Assembly (NCBI GenBank): GCA_017483575.1
Contig: JAFUWF010000030.1
Location: forward strand, 1-64,000
Source of the DNA: Bacteroidales bacterium
Lineage (GTDB): Bacteria > Bacteroidota > Bacteroidia > Bacteroidales > P3
Direction: 5' to 3'
Length of the DNA stretch: 64,000 nt
Shown here: one piece after another, positions 42,878 through 51,965 of the stretch
Position numbering within the stretch: the stretch's first letter is position 1
Layout: the number at the start of each line of letters is the position of its first letter
Notes under the pieces: generated by a model
What the model was told of the DNA's origin: nothing
Databases searched by the model: none
The model's input: only the letters and a program-made list of their open reading frames with translations
Program-made: the position numbers and the translations under genes

Positions 42878-44170
42878 TTATCTTTTCTCAACGCGGACGA
42901 CATCGCTGCCGACGGCAGCGTGGACACGGAGGAGATAGAGTCCCGACGGGAGGAAGGAGAGGTCAAGCGTGGCGGTGTGTTCGAACGAGGCCACCCTGCG
43001 ACCGGAGAGAGCGTAGACTTCGACCAGGAGCGGCTCGGGGCCTTCGACGGTCACCCATCCGCAGGTGGGGTTGGGATAAACGGAAACAACATGAATGCCA
43101 TCCACATCGCCCAGACCGACAGACGAACTGCCGGTGTCCGAGGGCACGGCGAGCGAGAGGACGAGCGTGTCGGCCATGCAGTGGCGGAGGGCGATGAGGG
43201 TTACTTGGACGGAGTCGACGTGCTCATAATCATGCACCGCAATGGAGTCGGACGCGGCCGTGAGGAGTTCGCTGCCGTCGCCGAAGAGCCACAGGAGGCT
43301 GTCGGCATGGAGAGAGGAGGAGACGAAGGTCAGGCGCGAGGAATCAGCATCCTCGAAACGGACCTCGAAGCGGGCCTCGGGCCTCGGACGCTGCCACGAG
43401 GCAAGATTCTCAAAGACAACACTGTGCACCGCGGCGCGGACGGTCTGCGCCACGCTCGCCTCGAGGCCGGCATCGAAGAGGATGCTGTCGGGGTCGCGGT
43501 AGAAAAACATCGTGTAGAAGGCGCAGGCGGCGGCGTAGGAGCCTGCCACCGTGGGGTGACTGTCGTCGGCCTGGTAGAGTTCCACCTCGGGATGGTTCAC
43601 GCGCAGAAAGCGCCACACGCGGCCCACGGGACAGAGCGAGGCGTCGTTGGCCTCGGCCATATACATATATCTCATACAAAGCATGCTGTCCATGCCCTCG
43701 TAGGTGCCCAGCACGGGGAAATAGGGGGCATTGCGGGAGTCGCCGTTCTTGTGGCCCCAGGTCATGTAGAACATAGGCTCGGCGCAGGGCGAATGACGAT
43801 AGACCGAGTCGACGAGCCGCTGCGCGTAGGGGAACACCTCGGTCTCCACCTGCCCTTGCGGGAAGGAGGGCAGCTGGCTCTGTTCCTGCAGCACCACGAA
43901 GTCCCACCCGCCGCGGCGGATGAGCTCCATCGACTGGTTGGAGCAGTGTTGCTGGAAGTTGCATCCGCCGGGCGTATTACTCTCGGCGACAACCGTTTCG
44001 CCCATCGAAGCCGCCACCTGCTGCACCATGCGCGGCAGGTTGTTCACCTCGGTGTAGCTGTTGCCCACGAAGAGGACATGCACCGACTCCTGCCCACGGC
44101 CCAAGGCGCAGAGCATCAGCCCCGCGGCCAGAAACATCCACTTCCTGCCAATACTACTGCACACGGACAT
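42878..44170 (-). CDS. Secreted SGNH/GDSL hydrolase with T9SS type A sorting domain
   Basis: 430 residues. The signal peptide region ends near ALGRGQ; an alternative start lies at 44137. SGNH esterase-type block I is VLFVGNSYTEVNN, block II includes NTPGGCNFQQH, and block V is DDSHPTVAGSY with the catalytic D and H. A PKD-like domain follows (about 260-340, LWLFGDGSELLTAASDSIAVHDYEH) and then a type A sorting domain (VSVYPNPTCGWVTVEG to VVRVEKR). It likely deacylates or deacetylates an extracellular glycan or lipid. The start overlaps the upstream lipoprotein gene by 17 nt. Confidence 0.87.
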   Translation of the reverse strand: MSVCSSIGRKWMFLAAGLMLCALGRGQESVHVLFVGNSYTEVNNLPRMVQQVAASMGETVVAESNTPGGCNFQQHCSNQSMELIRRGGWDFVVLQEQSQLPSFPQGQVETEVFPYAQRLVDSVYRHSPCAEPMFYMTWGHKNGDSRNAPYFPVLGTYEGMDSMLCMRYMYMAEANDASLCPVGRVWRFLRVNHPEVELYQADDSHPTVAGSYAAACAFYTMFFYRDPDSILFDAGLEASVAQTVRAAVHSVVFENLASWQRPRPEARFEVRFEDADSSRLTFVSSSLHADSLLWLFGDGSELLTAASDSIAVHDYEHVDSVQVTLIALRHCMADTLVLSLAVPSDTGSSSVGLGDVDGIHVVSVYPNPTCGWVTVEGPEPLLVEVYALSGRRVASFEHTATLDLSFLPSGLYLLRVHAAVGSDVVRVEKR

Positions 44171-44639
44171 ACTTCATCGTGTCCACCAGGACAGTGTGCG
44201 ACGTGTTCTGATACACGGCATAGTAGGACAATTCACTAGCCGTGAGGGTGGTCACGGTGCCACGCTCCACATCGTCCATAATGGTCATAACGAGCGCGTG
44301 CGAGCCCTCATCGTAGGTGTAGGTGCCGTCGAGGCTTCCGCCGGACTGGAAAATCATCTTCACCGTGCCGTTGGCATTGAACTGACGGTAGCCCTCGTCG
44401 CTCTCGCCGGTGGTCTCGTAGACGGAGTGCTCGCCGGTGTTGACGTCCGACGAATCGGTCATGATGCTCACCAACTGCCACCTGCCGACGATGGAGGAGC
44501 CGTCGAAGTTGTCGGCGACGGGCTCTTGCGGACGCCCTTCGTCGTCGTCATCGTCGGAACAAGCCGCCATTGAGACAGCCACAAACGTGCACATGGCCAG
44601 GGCCATAAACCTGAAATAACTTCCTTTGTTGAACTTCAT
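44154..44639 (-). CDS. Lipocalin-like lipoprotein
   Basis: 161 residues with lipobox MAAC at about 24-27 after MKFNKGSYFRFMALAMCTFVAVS. An acidic stretch DDDDDEG follows, then a lipocalin-like pattern: GRWQLVSIMTDSSD, YRQFNANGTVKMIFQSGG, TYTYDEGSHALVMTI and SYYAVYQNTSHTV. Such proteins (DUF4488-like group) are common in Bacteroidales envelopes. Upstream gene of the SGNH hydrolase operon; the promoter is at 44671-44701. Confidence 0.72.
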   Translation of the reverse strand: MKFNKGSYFRFMALAMCTFVAVSMAACSDDDDDEGRPQEPVADNFDGSSIVGRWQLVSIMTDSSDVNTGEHSVYETTGESDEGYRQFNANGTVKMIFQSGGSLDGTYTYDEGSHALVMTIMDDVERGTVTTLTASELSYYAVYQNTSHTVLVDTMKYVRVQ

Positions 44640-44670
44640 AGATAGTATCGTTTAATAAAAAATCACGATG

Positions 44671-44701
44671 CAAAGATACATCTTTTTTTTTACATGGCAA
44701 A
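44671..44701 (-). promoter_or_regulatory. Promoter of the lipocalin-like lipoprotein / SGNH operon
   Basis: Minus strand: TTTG at 44701-44698, a 19-nt spacer and TATCTTTG at 44678-44671. Confidence 0.72.
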
Positions 44702-44734
44702 AAAAACATGCAAAAAAAATGTCCTCTGGGAGGG

Positions 44735-44885
44735 GTTTGGTAGGTACCTTGTTCGACTGTTCTCATATACTTCTCATATCGTTCTCATATACTTCTCATA
44801 TACTTCTCATATACAGTATATGAATACTATATGAGAACGATATGAGAACGATATGAATACTATATGAGAATGGACGTATCGGGTG
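44735..44885. repeat. Dispersed palindromic element, copy B (11-nt phased arms)
   Basis: Starts with TTGTTCGACTGTTCTCATATAC. Five TCTCATATACT-type 11-mers are followed by five inverted copies (about 44759-44870). The left flank matches copy A (AAATTCGACTGTTC) and inverted copy C. It lies in the 397-nt divergent interval between the lipoprotein and korA. The rest of that interval (44886-44960) is GC-rich without a gene. Confidence 0.85.
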
Positions 44886-44962
44886 GGGGGAGGAGGAGGC
44901 CCGGAGAGCGGACGGAGGAGTGTGTAGGACAAGACTAACTTTACAGGTGTTGGAAAATATTT

Positions 44963-44993
44963 TTTGTCGGATTATTTTTATTTTGTATATTTG
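44963..44993 (+). promoter_or_regulatory. Promoter of korAB
   Basis: TTTG at 44963-44966, a 19-nt spacer and TATATTTG at 44986-44993, 43 nt before the korA ATG. Confidence 0.78.
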
Positions 44994-45036
44994 CACTTTC
45001 AAAACATAAAAAATTTGGTAAAATAAATATCATAAC

Positions 45037-46875
45037 ATGTCACAGAATCAGATAGTTAATAAAGAGGACCTCGTGGTCCGATTTGCTGGCGACTCGGGTG
45101 ACGGCATGCAGCTCAGCGGCACCCTGTTCTCCGACGCCTCGGCGCTGACTGGCAACGACATTGCCACGTTCCCCGATTACCCCGCTGAAATCCGCGCCCC
45201 GCACAACACCATTGCCGGCGTGAGCGGCTACCAGGTGCATGTGGGCAACCACATCTACTCCAGCGGCGACAAGTGCGACATCCTCGTCGCCATGAACCCC
45301 GCCGCCTTCAAGAGCCAGCTGAAATGGGCCAAGAAGGGCGCCACGGTCATTGTCGACATCGACACCTTCACCGACGAGGCCATGGAGAAGGCCGGCTACA
45401 AGGAGAATCCTTTCACCGACGAGTTGGAGCGTGCCTACACCATCATCAAGGCCCCCATCACCTCGTTCACCGAGCGTATCGGCGAAGAGAAGGGCGTGGA
45501 CAAGAAGACCGCCGACAAGAGCCGCAACATGTTCGCCCTCGGCATCATCTTCTACTCCACTCACAAAACCCTGGACCACACCTTTGCCTATCTGGAGCGC
45601 AAGTTCGCCAAGAAACCCGCAGTTATCGACCTCAACAAGGCCGTGCTGACCGAGGGCTATGAATATGCCGACAAGCTGGAGGTGATGCACTCGCACATCT
45701 TCGAGGTGTCGAAAGCCGACCAGATGGAGAAGGGCCGCTATCGCAACATCACGGGCAACGTGGCCACCGCCTGGGGCCTCCTGGCCGCCAGCGAGAAGAG
45801 CGGTCGTCGCCTCTTCCTGGGCTCCTACCCCATCACCCCCGCCACCGACGTCATGGTCGAGTTGGCCAAGCACAAGAGCCTCGGCGCCCGCGTGTTCCAG
45901 GCCGAGGACGAGATTGCCGGTATCTGCTCCGCCATCGGCGCCAGCTACGCCGGTGCCCTGGCCTGCACCTCCACCTCCGGTCCCGGACTGAGCCTTAAGA
46001 GCGAAGCCCTGGGTCTGGCCGTGATGACCGAGCTGCCCCTCGTCGTCGTCGACGTGCAGCGCGGCGGTCCCAGCACGGGTCTGCCCACCAAGACCGAGCA
46101 GAGCGACCTCGACCAGGCCCTCTACGGCCGCAACGGCGAGGCCCCCCTGGTGGTCGTCGCCGCCAGCAGCAGCGCCAACTGCTTCTACTGGGCCTTCAAC
46201 GCCGCCAAGATCGCCCTCGAACACATGACCCCCGTCATCCTGCTCACCGACGGCTATCTCGGCAACGGCAGCCAGCTGTTCCGCATCCCCAGCATGAAGG
46301 ACATGCCCGCCATCACCCCGCGTCTGGCCAAGGAGAACGACCCGAACTACCGTCCCTTCCGTCGCGACGAGGAGAAGTTCGCCCGCGAATGGGCCCTGCC
46401 CGGCATGGAAGGCCTGAGCCACCGCGTCGGCGGCCTCGAGAAATGCCCCGACGGTCCTCTGAGCACCGACCCCGAGAACCACGCCCTCATGACCCGCAAC
46501 CGCCAGGAGAAGGTCAACCGTGTGGCCAACTACATCCCCGACCAGCAGGTGTCCGGCAACCCCGACGCCGACCTGCTCGTCGTTGGCTGGGGTGGCACCG
46601 CCGGCGCTCTGACCCTCGCCGTCGAGGAGATGAACAACGAAGGCAAGAAGGTGGCCTACACCCACTTCAACTACATCTGCCCGCTGCCCAAAAACACCGG
46701 CGACATCCTGCGCAAGTACAAGAAGATTGTGGTCTGCGAGCTGAACAACGGCCAGTTCGCCGGCTACCTGCGCACCCAGTTCCCCGAGTGCCCCATGACC
46801 CAGTACAACAAGGTGATGGGCCTGCCCTTCGAGGTTGGCGAGCTGAAAGAGCACTTTAAAAAACTGATTGGATAA
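45037..46875 (+). CDS. korA: 2-oxoglutarate:ferredoxin oxidoreductase, alpha subunit (fused gamma-alpha)
   Basis: 612 residues. With KorB it converts 2-oxoacid plus CoA to acyl-CoA with reduced ferredoxin. The N-terminal gamma domain (about 10-190) starts VVRFAGDSGDGMQLSG and has PAEIRAPHNTIAGVSG. The alpha domain (about 210-612) has SYPITPATDVM, FQAEDEIAGICSAIGASYAG, TSTSGPGLSL and QRGGPSTGLPTKTEQ, the canonical pyrimidine/CoA-contact motifs. The fused form is usual in Bacteroidetes. The precise 2-oxoacid is inferred from family. In an operon with korB, with an anaerobic metabolic role. Confidence 0.93.
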   Translation: MSQNQIVNKEDLVVRFAGDSGDGMQLSGTLFSDASALTGNDIATFPDYPAEIRAPHNTIAGVSGYQVHVGNHIYSSGDKCDILVAMNPAAFKSQLKWAKKGATVIVDIDTFTDEAMEKAGYKENPFTDELERAYTIIKAPITSFTERIGEEKGVDKKTADKSRNMFALGIIFYSTHKTLDHTFAYLERKFAKKPAVIDLNKAVLTEGYEYADKLEVMHSHIFEVSKADQMEKGRYRNITGNVATAWGLLAASEKSGRRLFLGSYPITPATDVMVELAKHKSLGARVFQAEDEIAGICSAIGASYAGALACTSTSGPGLSLKSEALGLAVMTELPLVVVDVQRGGPSTGLPTKTEQSDLDQALYGRNGEAPLVVVAASSSANCFYWAFNAAKIALEHMTPVILLTDGYLGNGSQLFRIPSMKDMPAITPRLAKENDPNYRPFRRDEEKFAREWALPGMEGLSHRVGGLEKCPDGPLSTDPENHALMTRNRQEKVNRVANYIPDQQVSGNPDADLLVVGWGGTAGALTLAVEEMNNEGKKVAYTHFNYICPLPKNTGDILRKYKKIVVCELNNGQFAGYLRTQFPECPMTQYNKVMGLPFEVGELKEHFKKLIG

Positions 46876-46880
46876 TAGGA

Positions 46881-46922
46881 CTTCATAGGATTTCCTAGGG
46901 TTTCCTAGGGTTTCCTAGAACA
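46881..46922. repeat. 10-nt tandem repeat in the korA-korB spacer
   Basis: TTCATAGGAT, TTCCTAGGGT, TTCCTAGGGT, TTCCTAGAAC in 10-nt phase, 6 nt after the korA stop. CCTAGG is self-complementary, so units can pair with each other. Confidence 0.88.
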
Positions 46923-46939
46923 CCAAAACAATAAAAACA

Positions 46940-47974
46940 ATGGAAAAGCATTTTGTTCCCAAAGCGGATAAAGAATACACCAAGGCTGATTTCCAGAGCG
47001 ACCAGATGGTGAAGTGGTGCCCCGGCTGCGGCGACCACGCCATCCTCGCCGCCCTCCTGGCCACCTTCCCCAAGACGGGATATAAGAAAGAGAACGTTTG
47101 CATGGTCTCCGGTATCGGATGCTCCAGCCGTATCCCCTACTATGTGGATACCTATGGCTTCCACAGCATCCACGGACGCGCCTGCGCCATTGCCACGGGC
47201 GTCAAGCTCGCCAACCCCGCCCTGAGCGTGTGGGTCAACATGGGCGACGGCGACTCCATGGCCATCGGCGGCAACCACCTCATCCACGCCGTGCGCCGCA
47301 ACCAGGACCTCAACATCACCATCTTCAACAACGAGATCTACGGCCTCACCAAGGGCCAGTACAGCCCCACGACGAAGTTCGGCCAGATCACCAAGACCTC
47401 GCCCTACGGCACCATCGACTACCCCTTCAACCCCGGTGAGCTCGTCATGGGCGCCCAGGGCACCTTCTTCGCCCGTACGCTCGACTGCGTGCCCAACCTC
47501 TCTACCGACTGCATGACCCGCGCCGCCAAGCACGACGGCTGCTCCGTGGTCGAGGTGCTGCAGAACTGCGTCATCTTCAACGACAAGACCCATGCCGCCA
47601 TCACCGACCGCGCCGTCCGCGACGATCGCACCATCGTGCTCGAGCACGGCAAGCCCATGCTCTTCGGCAAGAACAAGGAGAAAGGCCTGCGCTTCAACGG
47701 CCGCCAGCTCGAGGTTGTCACCCTCGGCGAGAACGGCGTCACGATGGACGACATCATGGTCCACGACGAGACCACCGAGGACACCGGCATCCACATGATG
47801 CTGGCCCACATGGGTCCCGCATCTAACCTGCCCGTGGCCCTCGGCGTCATCCGCAACGTCAAGAAAGTCTCCTACACCCAGCTCTACGAAGAGCAGATGG
47901 AAGAGCAGATGAACGTCGGCAAATACAAATGCATGGACGACCTGCTCAACAGTGGCGACACCTGGGAGGTGTGA
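46940..47974 (+). CDS. korB: 2-oxoglutarate:ferredoxin oxidoreductase, beta subunit
   Basis: 344 residues. Thiamine pyrophosphate-binding subunit. The N-terminal WCPGCGDH and SGIGCSSRIPYY cysteines (cluster ligands in related enzymes), the TPP motif MGDGDSMAIGGNHLIHAVRRN continuing ITIFNNEIYGLTKGQ, and PNLSTDCM. Length is normal for KorB. 64 nt downstream of korA, the spacer being mainly a 10-nt repeat. Terminates at a hairpin formed by another repeat element (48011-48048). Confidence 0.94.
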   Translation: MEKHFVPKADKEYTKADFQSDQMVKWCPGCGDHAILAALLATFPKTGYKKENVCMVSGIGCSSRIPYYVDTYGFHSIHGRACAIATGVKLANPALSVWVNMGDGDSMAIGGNHLIHAVRRNQDLNITIFNNEIYGLTKGQYSPTTKFGQITKTSPYGTIDYPFNPGELVMGAQGTFFARTLDCVPNLSTDCMTRAAKHDGCSVVEVLQNCVIFNDKTHAAITDRAVRDDRTIVLEHGKPMLFGKNKEKGLRFNGRQLEVVTLGENGVTMDDIMVHDETTEDTGIHMMLAHMGPASNLPVALGVIRNVKKVSYTQLYEEQMEEQMNVGKYKCMDDLLNSGDTWEV

Positions 47975-47979
47975 CACAG

Positions 47980-48116
47980 ATAGTGGCCAGTAGCTAGTGG
48001 CCAGTAGTCAGTAGCCAGCAGTCAGTGATTGCTGGCTACTTCTTTTTTACTGACCACTGACCACTAACCACTAACCACTAACCACTAACCACTGACCACT
48101 AACCTCCAACCACTAA
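47980..48116. repeat. 7-nt phased foldback after korB
   Basis: Left part holds AGTGGCCAGT / AGTAGCCAG-type units. The right part has CACTGAC and CACTAAC in 7-nt phase, about nine copies. The arms are partly complementary (AGTGGTT-type). It contains the terminator at 48011-48048 and ends just before the subtilase promoter. Confidence 0.88.
48011..48048 (+). terminator. Intrinsic terminator of korAB, formed within a repeat
   Basis: Perfect 10-bp stem GTAGCCAGCA / TGCTGGCTAC (48011-48020 with 48030-48039), a 9-nt loop, then TTCTTTTTT. The stem sequence belongs to the surrounding repeat array. Confidence 0.88.
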
Positions 48117-48123
48117 AAAAAAT

Positions 48124-48154
48124 TTTGCCAGTTCCATCATTTTTTGTATTTTTG
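48124..48154 (+). promoter_or_regulatory. Promoter of the subtilase gene
   Basis: TTTG at 48124-48127, a 19-nt spacer and TATTTTTG at 48147-48154, 25 nt before the ATG at 48179. Confidence 0.8.
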
Positions 48155-48178
48155 CATTTATTATATACATACCATCCG

Positions 48179-50311
48179 ATGAAGAAGATACTGTTTACCC
48201 TCTTAACAATGAGCATCTTAATGGGTGCACAGGCACAAGTGAGGAAGTGTGCCATCGATACCAAGACCCTCGTGGCCGAAGAGATTGCCAACGGAGCCTC
48301 CAGCATCGACATGCTGGCGAAGATGGCCCCCGGCTTCGACCGTGCCGTGTTCGAGAAAGCCGGCATCACCTTCGGCGCCCAGGCCGGACAGATTGTGACC
48401 ATGCGCGTCCCCGTGGACGCCCTACCCCTGCTGGAAAGCAACAAGCAGGTGCTGCAGTACAGCATCTCGCACAAGATCGCCCAGCAGGAGTGCGACCGCA
48501 CCCGCGTCGACACCCGCACCGACAGCGTGCAGAACGGATTCGGCCTGGAGTGGGCCACGGACACCACCTTCACCGGTGAGAACGTCTACATCGGCATCAC
48601 CGACTGGGGCTTCGACTACACCCACCCCAACTACAACCACATGACCCGCGAAAACTTCCGCCTGGACATGGCCTGGGACCACTTCCGTCTGGCCGGCCCC
48701 GCCCCTGACGGCTTCGACTACGGCACCCTCATCAGCGGCCACGGCCCCCTCTTCGCCGCCCAGGGCGACACCTCCAACCTCTACGGCTACGGTACCCACG
48801 GCACCCACGTGGCCGGCATCTGCGCCGGTCGCGGATACCAGGGCAAGAACATCGGCCAGGCCCCCAACGCACGCCTCCTCTTCTGCTCCTTCGGCCTCGG
48901 CGAGAAGGAATGGATGGACGGCGTGGCCTGGATGCGACAGGTGGCTCAGGACAGCTCCCGCCGCTTGGTCGTCAACAGCAGCTGGGGCATGTACTCCTTC
49001 AGCACCATCGACGGCACCTCGCTCCTCAGCCAGGCCATCAACGCCTGGGCCAACGCCGGCACCGTGTTCGTCACCAGCGGTGGCAACAACGGCCGCGAGA
49101 CCATCCCCTTCCACATCAGCCACACCTTCCGCAACGACACCGTGGACACCCTCCGCACCGTCGTTGTCCGCGCCAGCCAGATCTACAACATCAGCGAGGC
49201 TGGCCAGGTGCTCATCATGTGGGGCGAGGAGGGCGAAGACTTCACCGCCGGCTTCCGCATCTGGAAAAACGACAGCACCTTCTGGTACAGCCCCATGTAT
49301 AGCACCGCCAGCGGCGACACCGCCATCTACGACACCCTCGACTGCGACGACCAGCGCGTGGCCTACCGCATCATGATTGAACACAGCAACATCTACAACA
49401 ACCGCCCGCACATCCAGCTTGACGTCCGCAAGACCCTGATGGAGACCCACCTCTACATCACCGCCACCAGCGGCACCGTCCACGCCTGGAACCTCGCCGA
49501 CAAGGAAAACCATGCCGGCAACGAAGGCTGCACCTTCGGTGTGGCCCAGCATCCCGGATTCACCGGCGGCGACGCCCGCTACGGCGTCAGCGAACCCGCC
49601 TGCGCGGCCAAGTGCATCGCCGTGGCCGCACACACCGCCGACCACCTGAACACCAACAACGAGCTCGTCCTCGGCAGCCTCGCCGACTTCAGCAGCGCCG
49701 GACCCCTGATCAACGGCGTGATGAAACCCGAGATTTCCGCCCCCGGCGTCAACGTCATCTCCTCCATCAGCGCCTGGACCGACGACTCCTACACCCCCAG
49801 CATGGTGCAGTCCGTCCTCGGACAACGATACTTCTGGGCCAAGATGAGCGGCACCTCCATGTCCGGCCCCGCCGTCACCGGCATCGTGGCACTCCTGCTG
49901 CAGGCCAACCCCCAACTCAGCGTCGACCAGGTCCGCGACGTCCTCTTCTCCACCGCCCGCAACGACGAGAAGACCGGTCCCCTCGTGGCCCGCGACAGCA
50001 TGGACTTCCGCTGGGGCTGGGGCAAAGCCGACGCCCTCCGCGCCGTCAACAAAGCCCTCAGCTTGGTCAGCATCAACCAGGTCGAGAACCTCCGCACTCC
50101 CCTCAAGGTCTACCCCAACCCCGCCTCCTCCACGGTCACCGTGAAGACCCTCTGCGGCGAACAGCAGACCCTGAAAGTCTACACCATCGACGGACGTCTC
50201 GTCCTGCAGACCCCTGTCAACCAGGAGGTCACCCTCAACCTCGACGGCTGGTCGCGCGGTGTCTATATCCTCCGCGTCGGTAGCCGCAGCGAGAAACTCA
50301 TCGTCCGATAA
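48179..50311 (+). CDS. Subtilisin-like S8 serine protease with T9SS type A sorting domain
   Basis: 710 residues from the ATG giving MKKILFTLLTMSILMGAQAQ, a signal peptide; the longer frame to 48125 contains the promoter. A propeptide follows (about 25-115), then the catalytic triad: D142 in IGITDWGFDYTHP, H207 in GTHGTHVAGICAG, and Ser in MSGTSMSGPA. A large insertion or P-domain-like stretch is found between H and S. It ends with a type A sorting domain (VYPNPASSTVTVK to EKLIVR). It is likely surface-released. An 11-nt gap to the DUF6427 gene suggests co-transcription. Confidence 0.93.
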   Translation: MKKILFTLLTMSILMGAQAQVRKCAIDTKTLVAEEIANGASSIDMLAKMAPGFDRAVFEKAGITFGAQAGQIVTMRVPVDALPLLESNKQVLQYSISHKIAQQECDRTRVDTRTDSVQNGFGLEWATDTTFTGENVYIGITDWGFDYTHPNYNHMTRENFRLDMAWDHFRLAGPAPDGFDYGTLISGHGPLFAAQGDTSNLYGYGTHGTHVAGICAGRGYQGKNIGQAPNARLLFCSFGLGEKEWMDGVAWMRQVAQDSSRRLVVNSSWGMYSFSTIDGTSLLSQAINAWANAGTVFVTSGGNNGRETIPFHISHTFRNDTVDTLRTVVVRASQIYNISEAGQVLIMWGEEGEDFTAGFRIWKNDSTFWYSPMYSTASGDTAIYDTLDCDDQRVAYRIMIEHSNIYNNRPHIQLDVRKTLMETHLYITATSGTVHAWNLADKENHAGNEGCTFGVAQHPGFTGGDARYGVSEPACAAKCIAVAAHTADHLNTNNELVLGSLADFSSAGPLINGVMKPEISAPGVNVISSISAWTDDSYTPSMVQSVLGQRYFWAKMSGTSMSGPAVTGIVALLLQANPQLSVDQVRDVLFSTARNDEKTGPLVARDSMDFRWGWGKADALRAVNKALSLVSINQVENLRTPLKVYPNPASSTVTVKTLCGEQQTLKVYTIDGRLVLQTPVNQEVTLNLDGWSRGVYILRVGSRSEKLIVR

Positions 50312-50321
50312 GCACCCGGTT

Positions 50322-51311
50322 ATGCTGAAGCTGTTCGAGAAAAGCACCGTCTTCCAGGTAGTCTTCATCTTCGTCGCTACCGCCCTGCTGTGGTCCGGCA
50401 CCATCGCCGACCCGCAGCCCATGGAGCCTGCCAGCGGCTTCGCCCCGCTCTACGCCCTTCTCTGCAGCCTCTCCCTACTCCCCACGCTCTGCACCGTCGT
50501 CGCCATGGTGCTGGTAGTCCTCTGCGGCTACTTCTTCAACCTCATGCTGACGCACGTCGGCCTGGCCTCGCAGAACAGCCTCCTCCCCACCCTCCTCTTC
50601 ATCACCGCCGCCAGCGCCAGCGAGACCACCCTCTCGCCCATGCTCATTGCCTCGCTCATCACCATCGCCGTGGTCAACCTCCTCCTCCTGCGCAGCACCC
50701 TCCTCACCGTCTCCGCCGACAAAATCTTCGGCGCCGCCGCCCTCATCGGCATCGCCTCCATGATCTACCTCCCCTCGCTCACCCTCATCGTGGCCTACCT
50801 CCTCATCGCCGTCAACTACCGCCTCTACAGCTGGCGCGACTGGATGGTGTTCCTCCTCGGTCTTCTGGCCCCCTACCTCTCTCTCTGGGCCGTGCTCCTC
50901 TTCACCGACGACCTCGTCCCCAGCTTCGAAGCCATCGCCGCCGACTTCTCCTCCATCAGCGTCTCCCTAGGGACATTCACACCCCTCCAGGCCGTCGCCA
51001 ACGGATTCCTCGTGCTGGTCTTCGTCCTCAGCCTCATCATCGTCTGGCGCCGCCTTGGCGAGAAAACCATCGTCTGGCAGAAGAACGCCACCACCCTCAT
51101 GCTCATCACCCTGGCGGCCGTAGCCATGCTGCCCCTCGGCCAGTTCTTCCCCGTGCGCCTCCATTTCTTCGCCATCCCCTTCGCCTTCTGCGTCACCCAG
51201 CGCCTCGGCCTCGTGCCCCGCGCCTCCCTGGCCACCCGCCGCACCTCCTGGCACAGCCACCTCTACGACCTTTTGCTCATCCTTATCGTCATCGCCGCCA
51301 TCCTATGCTAG
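50322..51311 (+). CDS. DUF6427-type multipass inner-membrane protein
   Basis: 329 residues from MLKLFEKSTVFQVVF. About ten hydrophobic segments with no catalytic motif. It resembles the Bacteroidales DUF6427 membrane protein (MxxLFxKxxxxQ opening, long Leu/Ile/Val-rich helices, charged WRRLGEKT loop). Transport or polymer synthesis is possible but unproven. It overlaps the RNase HII start by 7 nt. Confidence 0.65.
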   Translation: MLKLFEKSTVFQVVFIFVATALLWSGTIADPQPMEPASGFAPLYALLCSLSLLPTLCTVVAMVLVVLCGYFFNLMLTHVGLASQNSLLPTLLFITAASASETTLSPMLIASLITIAVVNLLLLRSTLLTVSADKIFGAAALIGIASMIYLPSLTLIVAYLLIAVNYRLYSWRDWMVFLLGLLAPYLSLWAVLLFTDDLVPSFEAIAADFSSISVSLGTFTPLQAVANGFLVLVFVLSLIIVWRRLGEKTIVWQKNATTLMLITLAAVAMLPLGQFFPVRLHFFAIPFAFCVTQRLGLVPRASLATRRTSWHSHLYDLLLILIVIAAILC

Positions 51312-51949
51312 AGCCCAATATCATACCAGGACGCCTCGAAGCCGGATGCGACGAGGCCGGGCGCGGCCCCCTCGCGGGCCCCGTCGTGGCCGCCGCTGTC
51401 CTCCTCCCTCCCTCCTATTCCAATCCCCTCCTCAACGACTCCAAGCAACTCTCCGAGCGGCAACGCAACCTCCTCCGTCCCGAAATCGAGCGGCAGGCCC
51501 TCGCCTGGGCCGTCGCCGTGGTCGATGCCGAGGAAATCGACAGCCTCAACATCCTCCACGCCTCCACCCACGCCATGTGCCTCGCCGCCAACGCCCTCCT
51601 GGGCACCCCGAGCCCCCAGGTCACCTCCGGCGGCACCGCCCTCGGCACCTGCCGCCCCGAGTTCCTCATCGTCGACGGCAACCGCTTCTACAACGAGACC
51701 TCCCTCCCCTACCAGTGCGTCGTCAAGGGCGACGCCAAATACATGCCCGTGGCCGCCGCCAGCATCCTCGCCAAAACCCATCGCGACGAGATCATGCTCC
51801 GGCTCCACAACCAATACCCCCTCTACGGCTGGGACCACAACAAGGGCTACCCCACCGCCGACCACTACCGCGCCATCGAGCAGTACGGCCCCACACCACT
51901 CCACCGCCGCTCCTTCGCCCTCTATCGTCAACACACCCTCTTCGAATAA
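51305..51949 (+). CDS. rnhB: Ribonuclease HII
   Basis: 214 residues starting MLEPNIIPGRLEAGCDEAGRG. Degrades RNA in RNA-DNA hybrids and excises misincorporated ribonucleotides. Metal-binding acidic residues D16-E17 in CDEAGRG, D124 in LIVDGN and D143 in VVKGDAKYMPVAAAS. The start overlaps the DUF6427 stop. A much longer frame running upstream to 50390 is a shadow of that gene and lacks hydrophobic character. Confidence 0.95.
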   Translation: MLEPNIIPGRLEAGCDEAGRGPLAGPVVAAAVLLPPSYSNPLLNDSKQLSERQRNLLRPEIERQALAWAVAVVDAEEIDSLNILHASTHAMCLAANALLGTPSPQVTSGGTALGTCRPEFLIVDGNRFYNETSLPYQCVVKGDAKYMPVAAASILAKTHRDEIMLRLHNQYPLYGWDHNKGYPTADHYRAIEQYGPTPLHRRSFALYRQHTLFE

Positions 51950-51965
51950 TAAAAACAAATAAGAT

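Noticed and set aside
44759-44870. Possible CRISPR array
   Set aside because: Units are 11 nt, lack spacers and switch to inverted copies, which is unlike CRISPR. No cas gene is present.
50390-51304. Upstream extension of the RNase HII frame
   Set aside because: It overlaps the DUF6427 membrane protein in another frame and translates to an Arg/Pro/His-rich product typical of a shadow frame.
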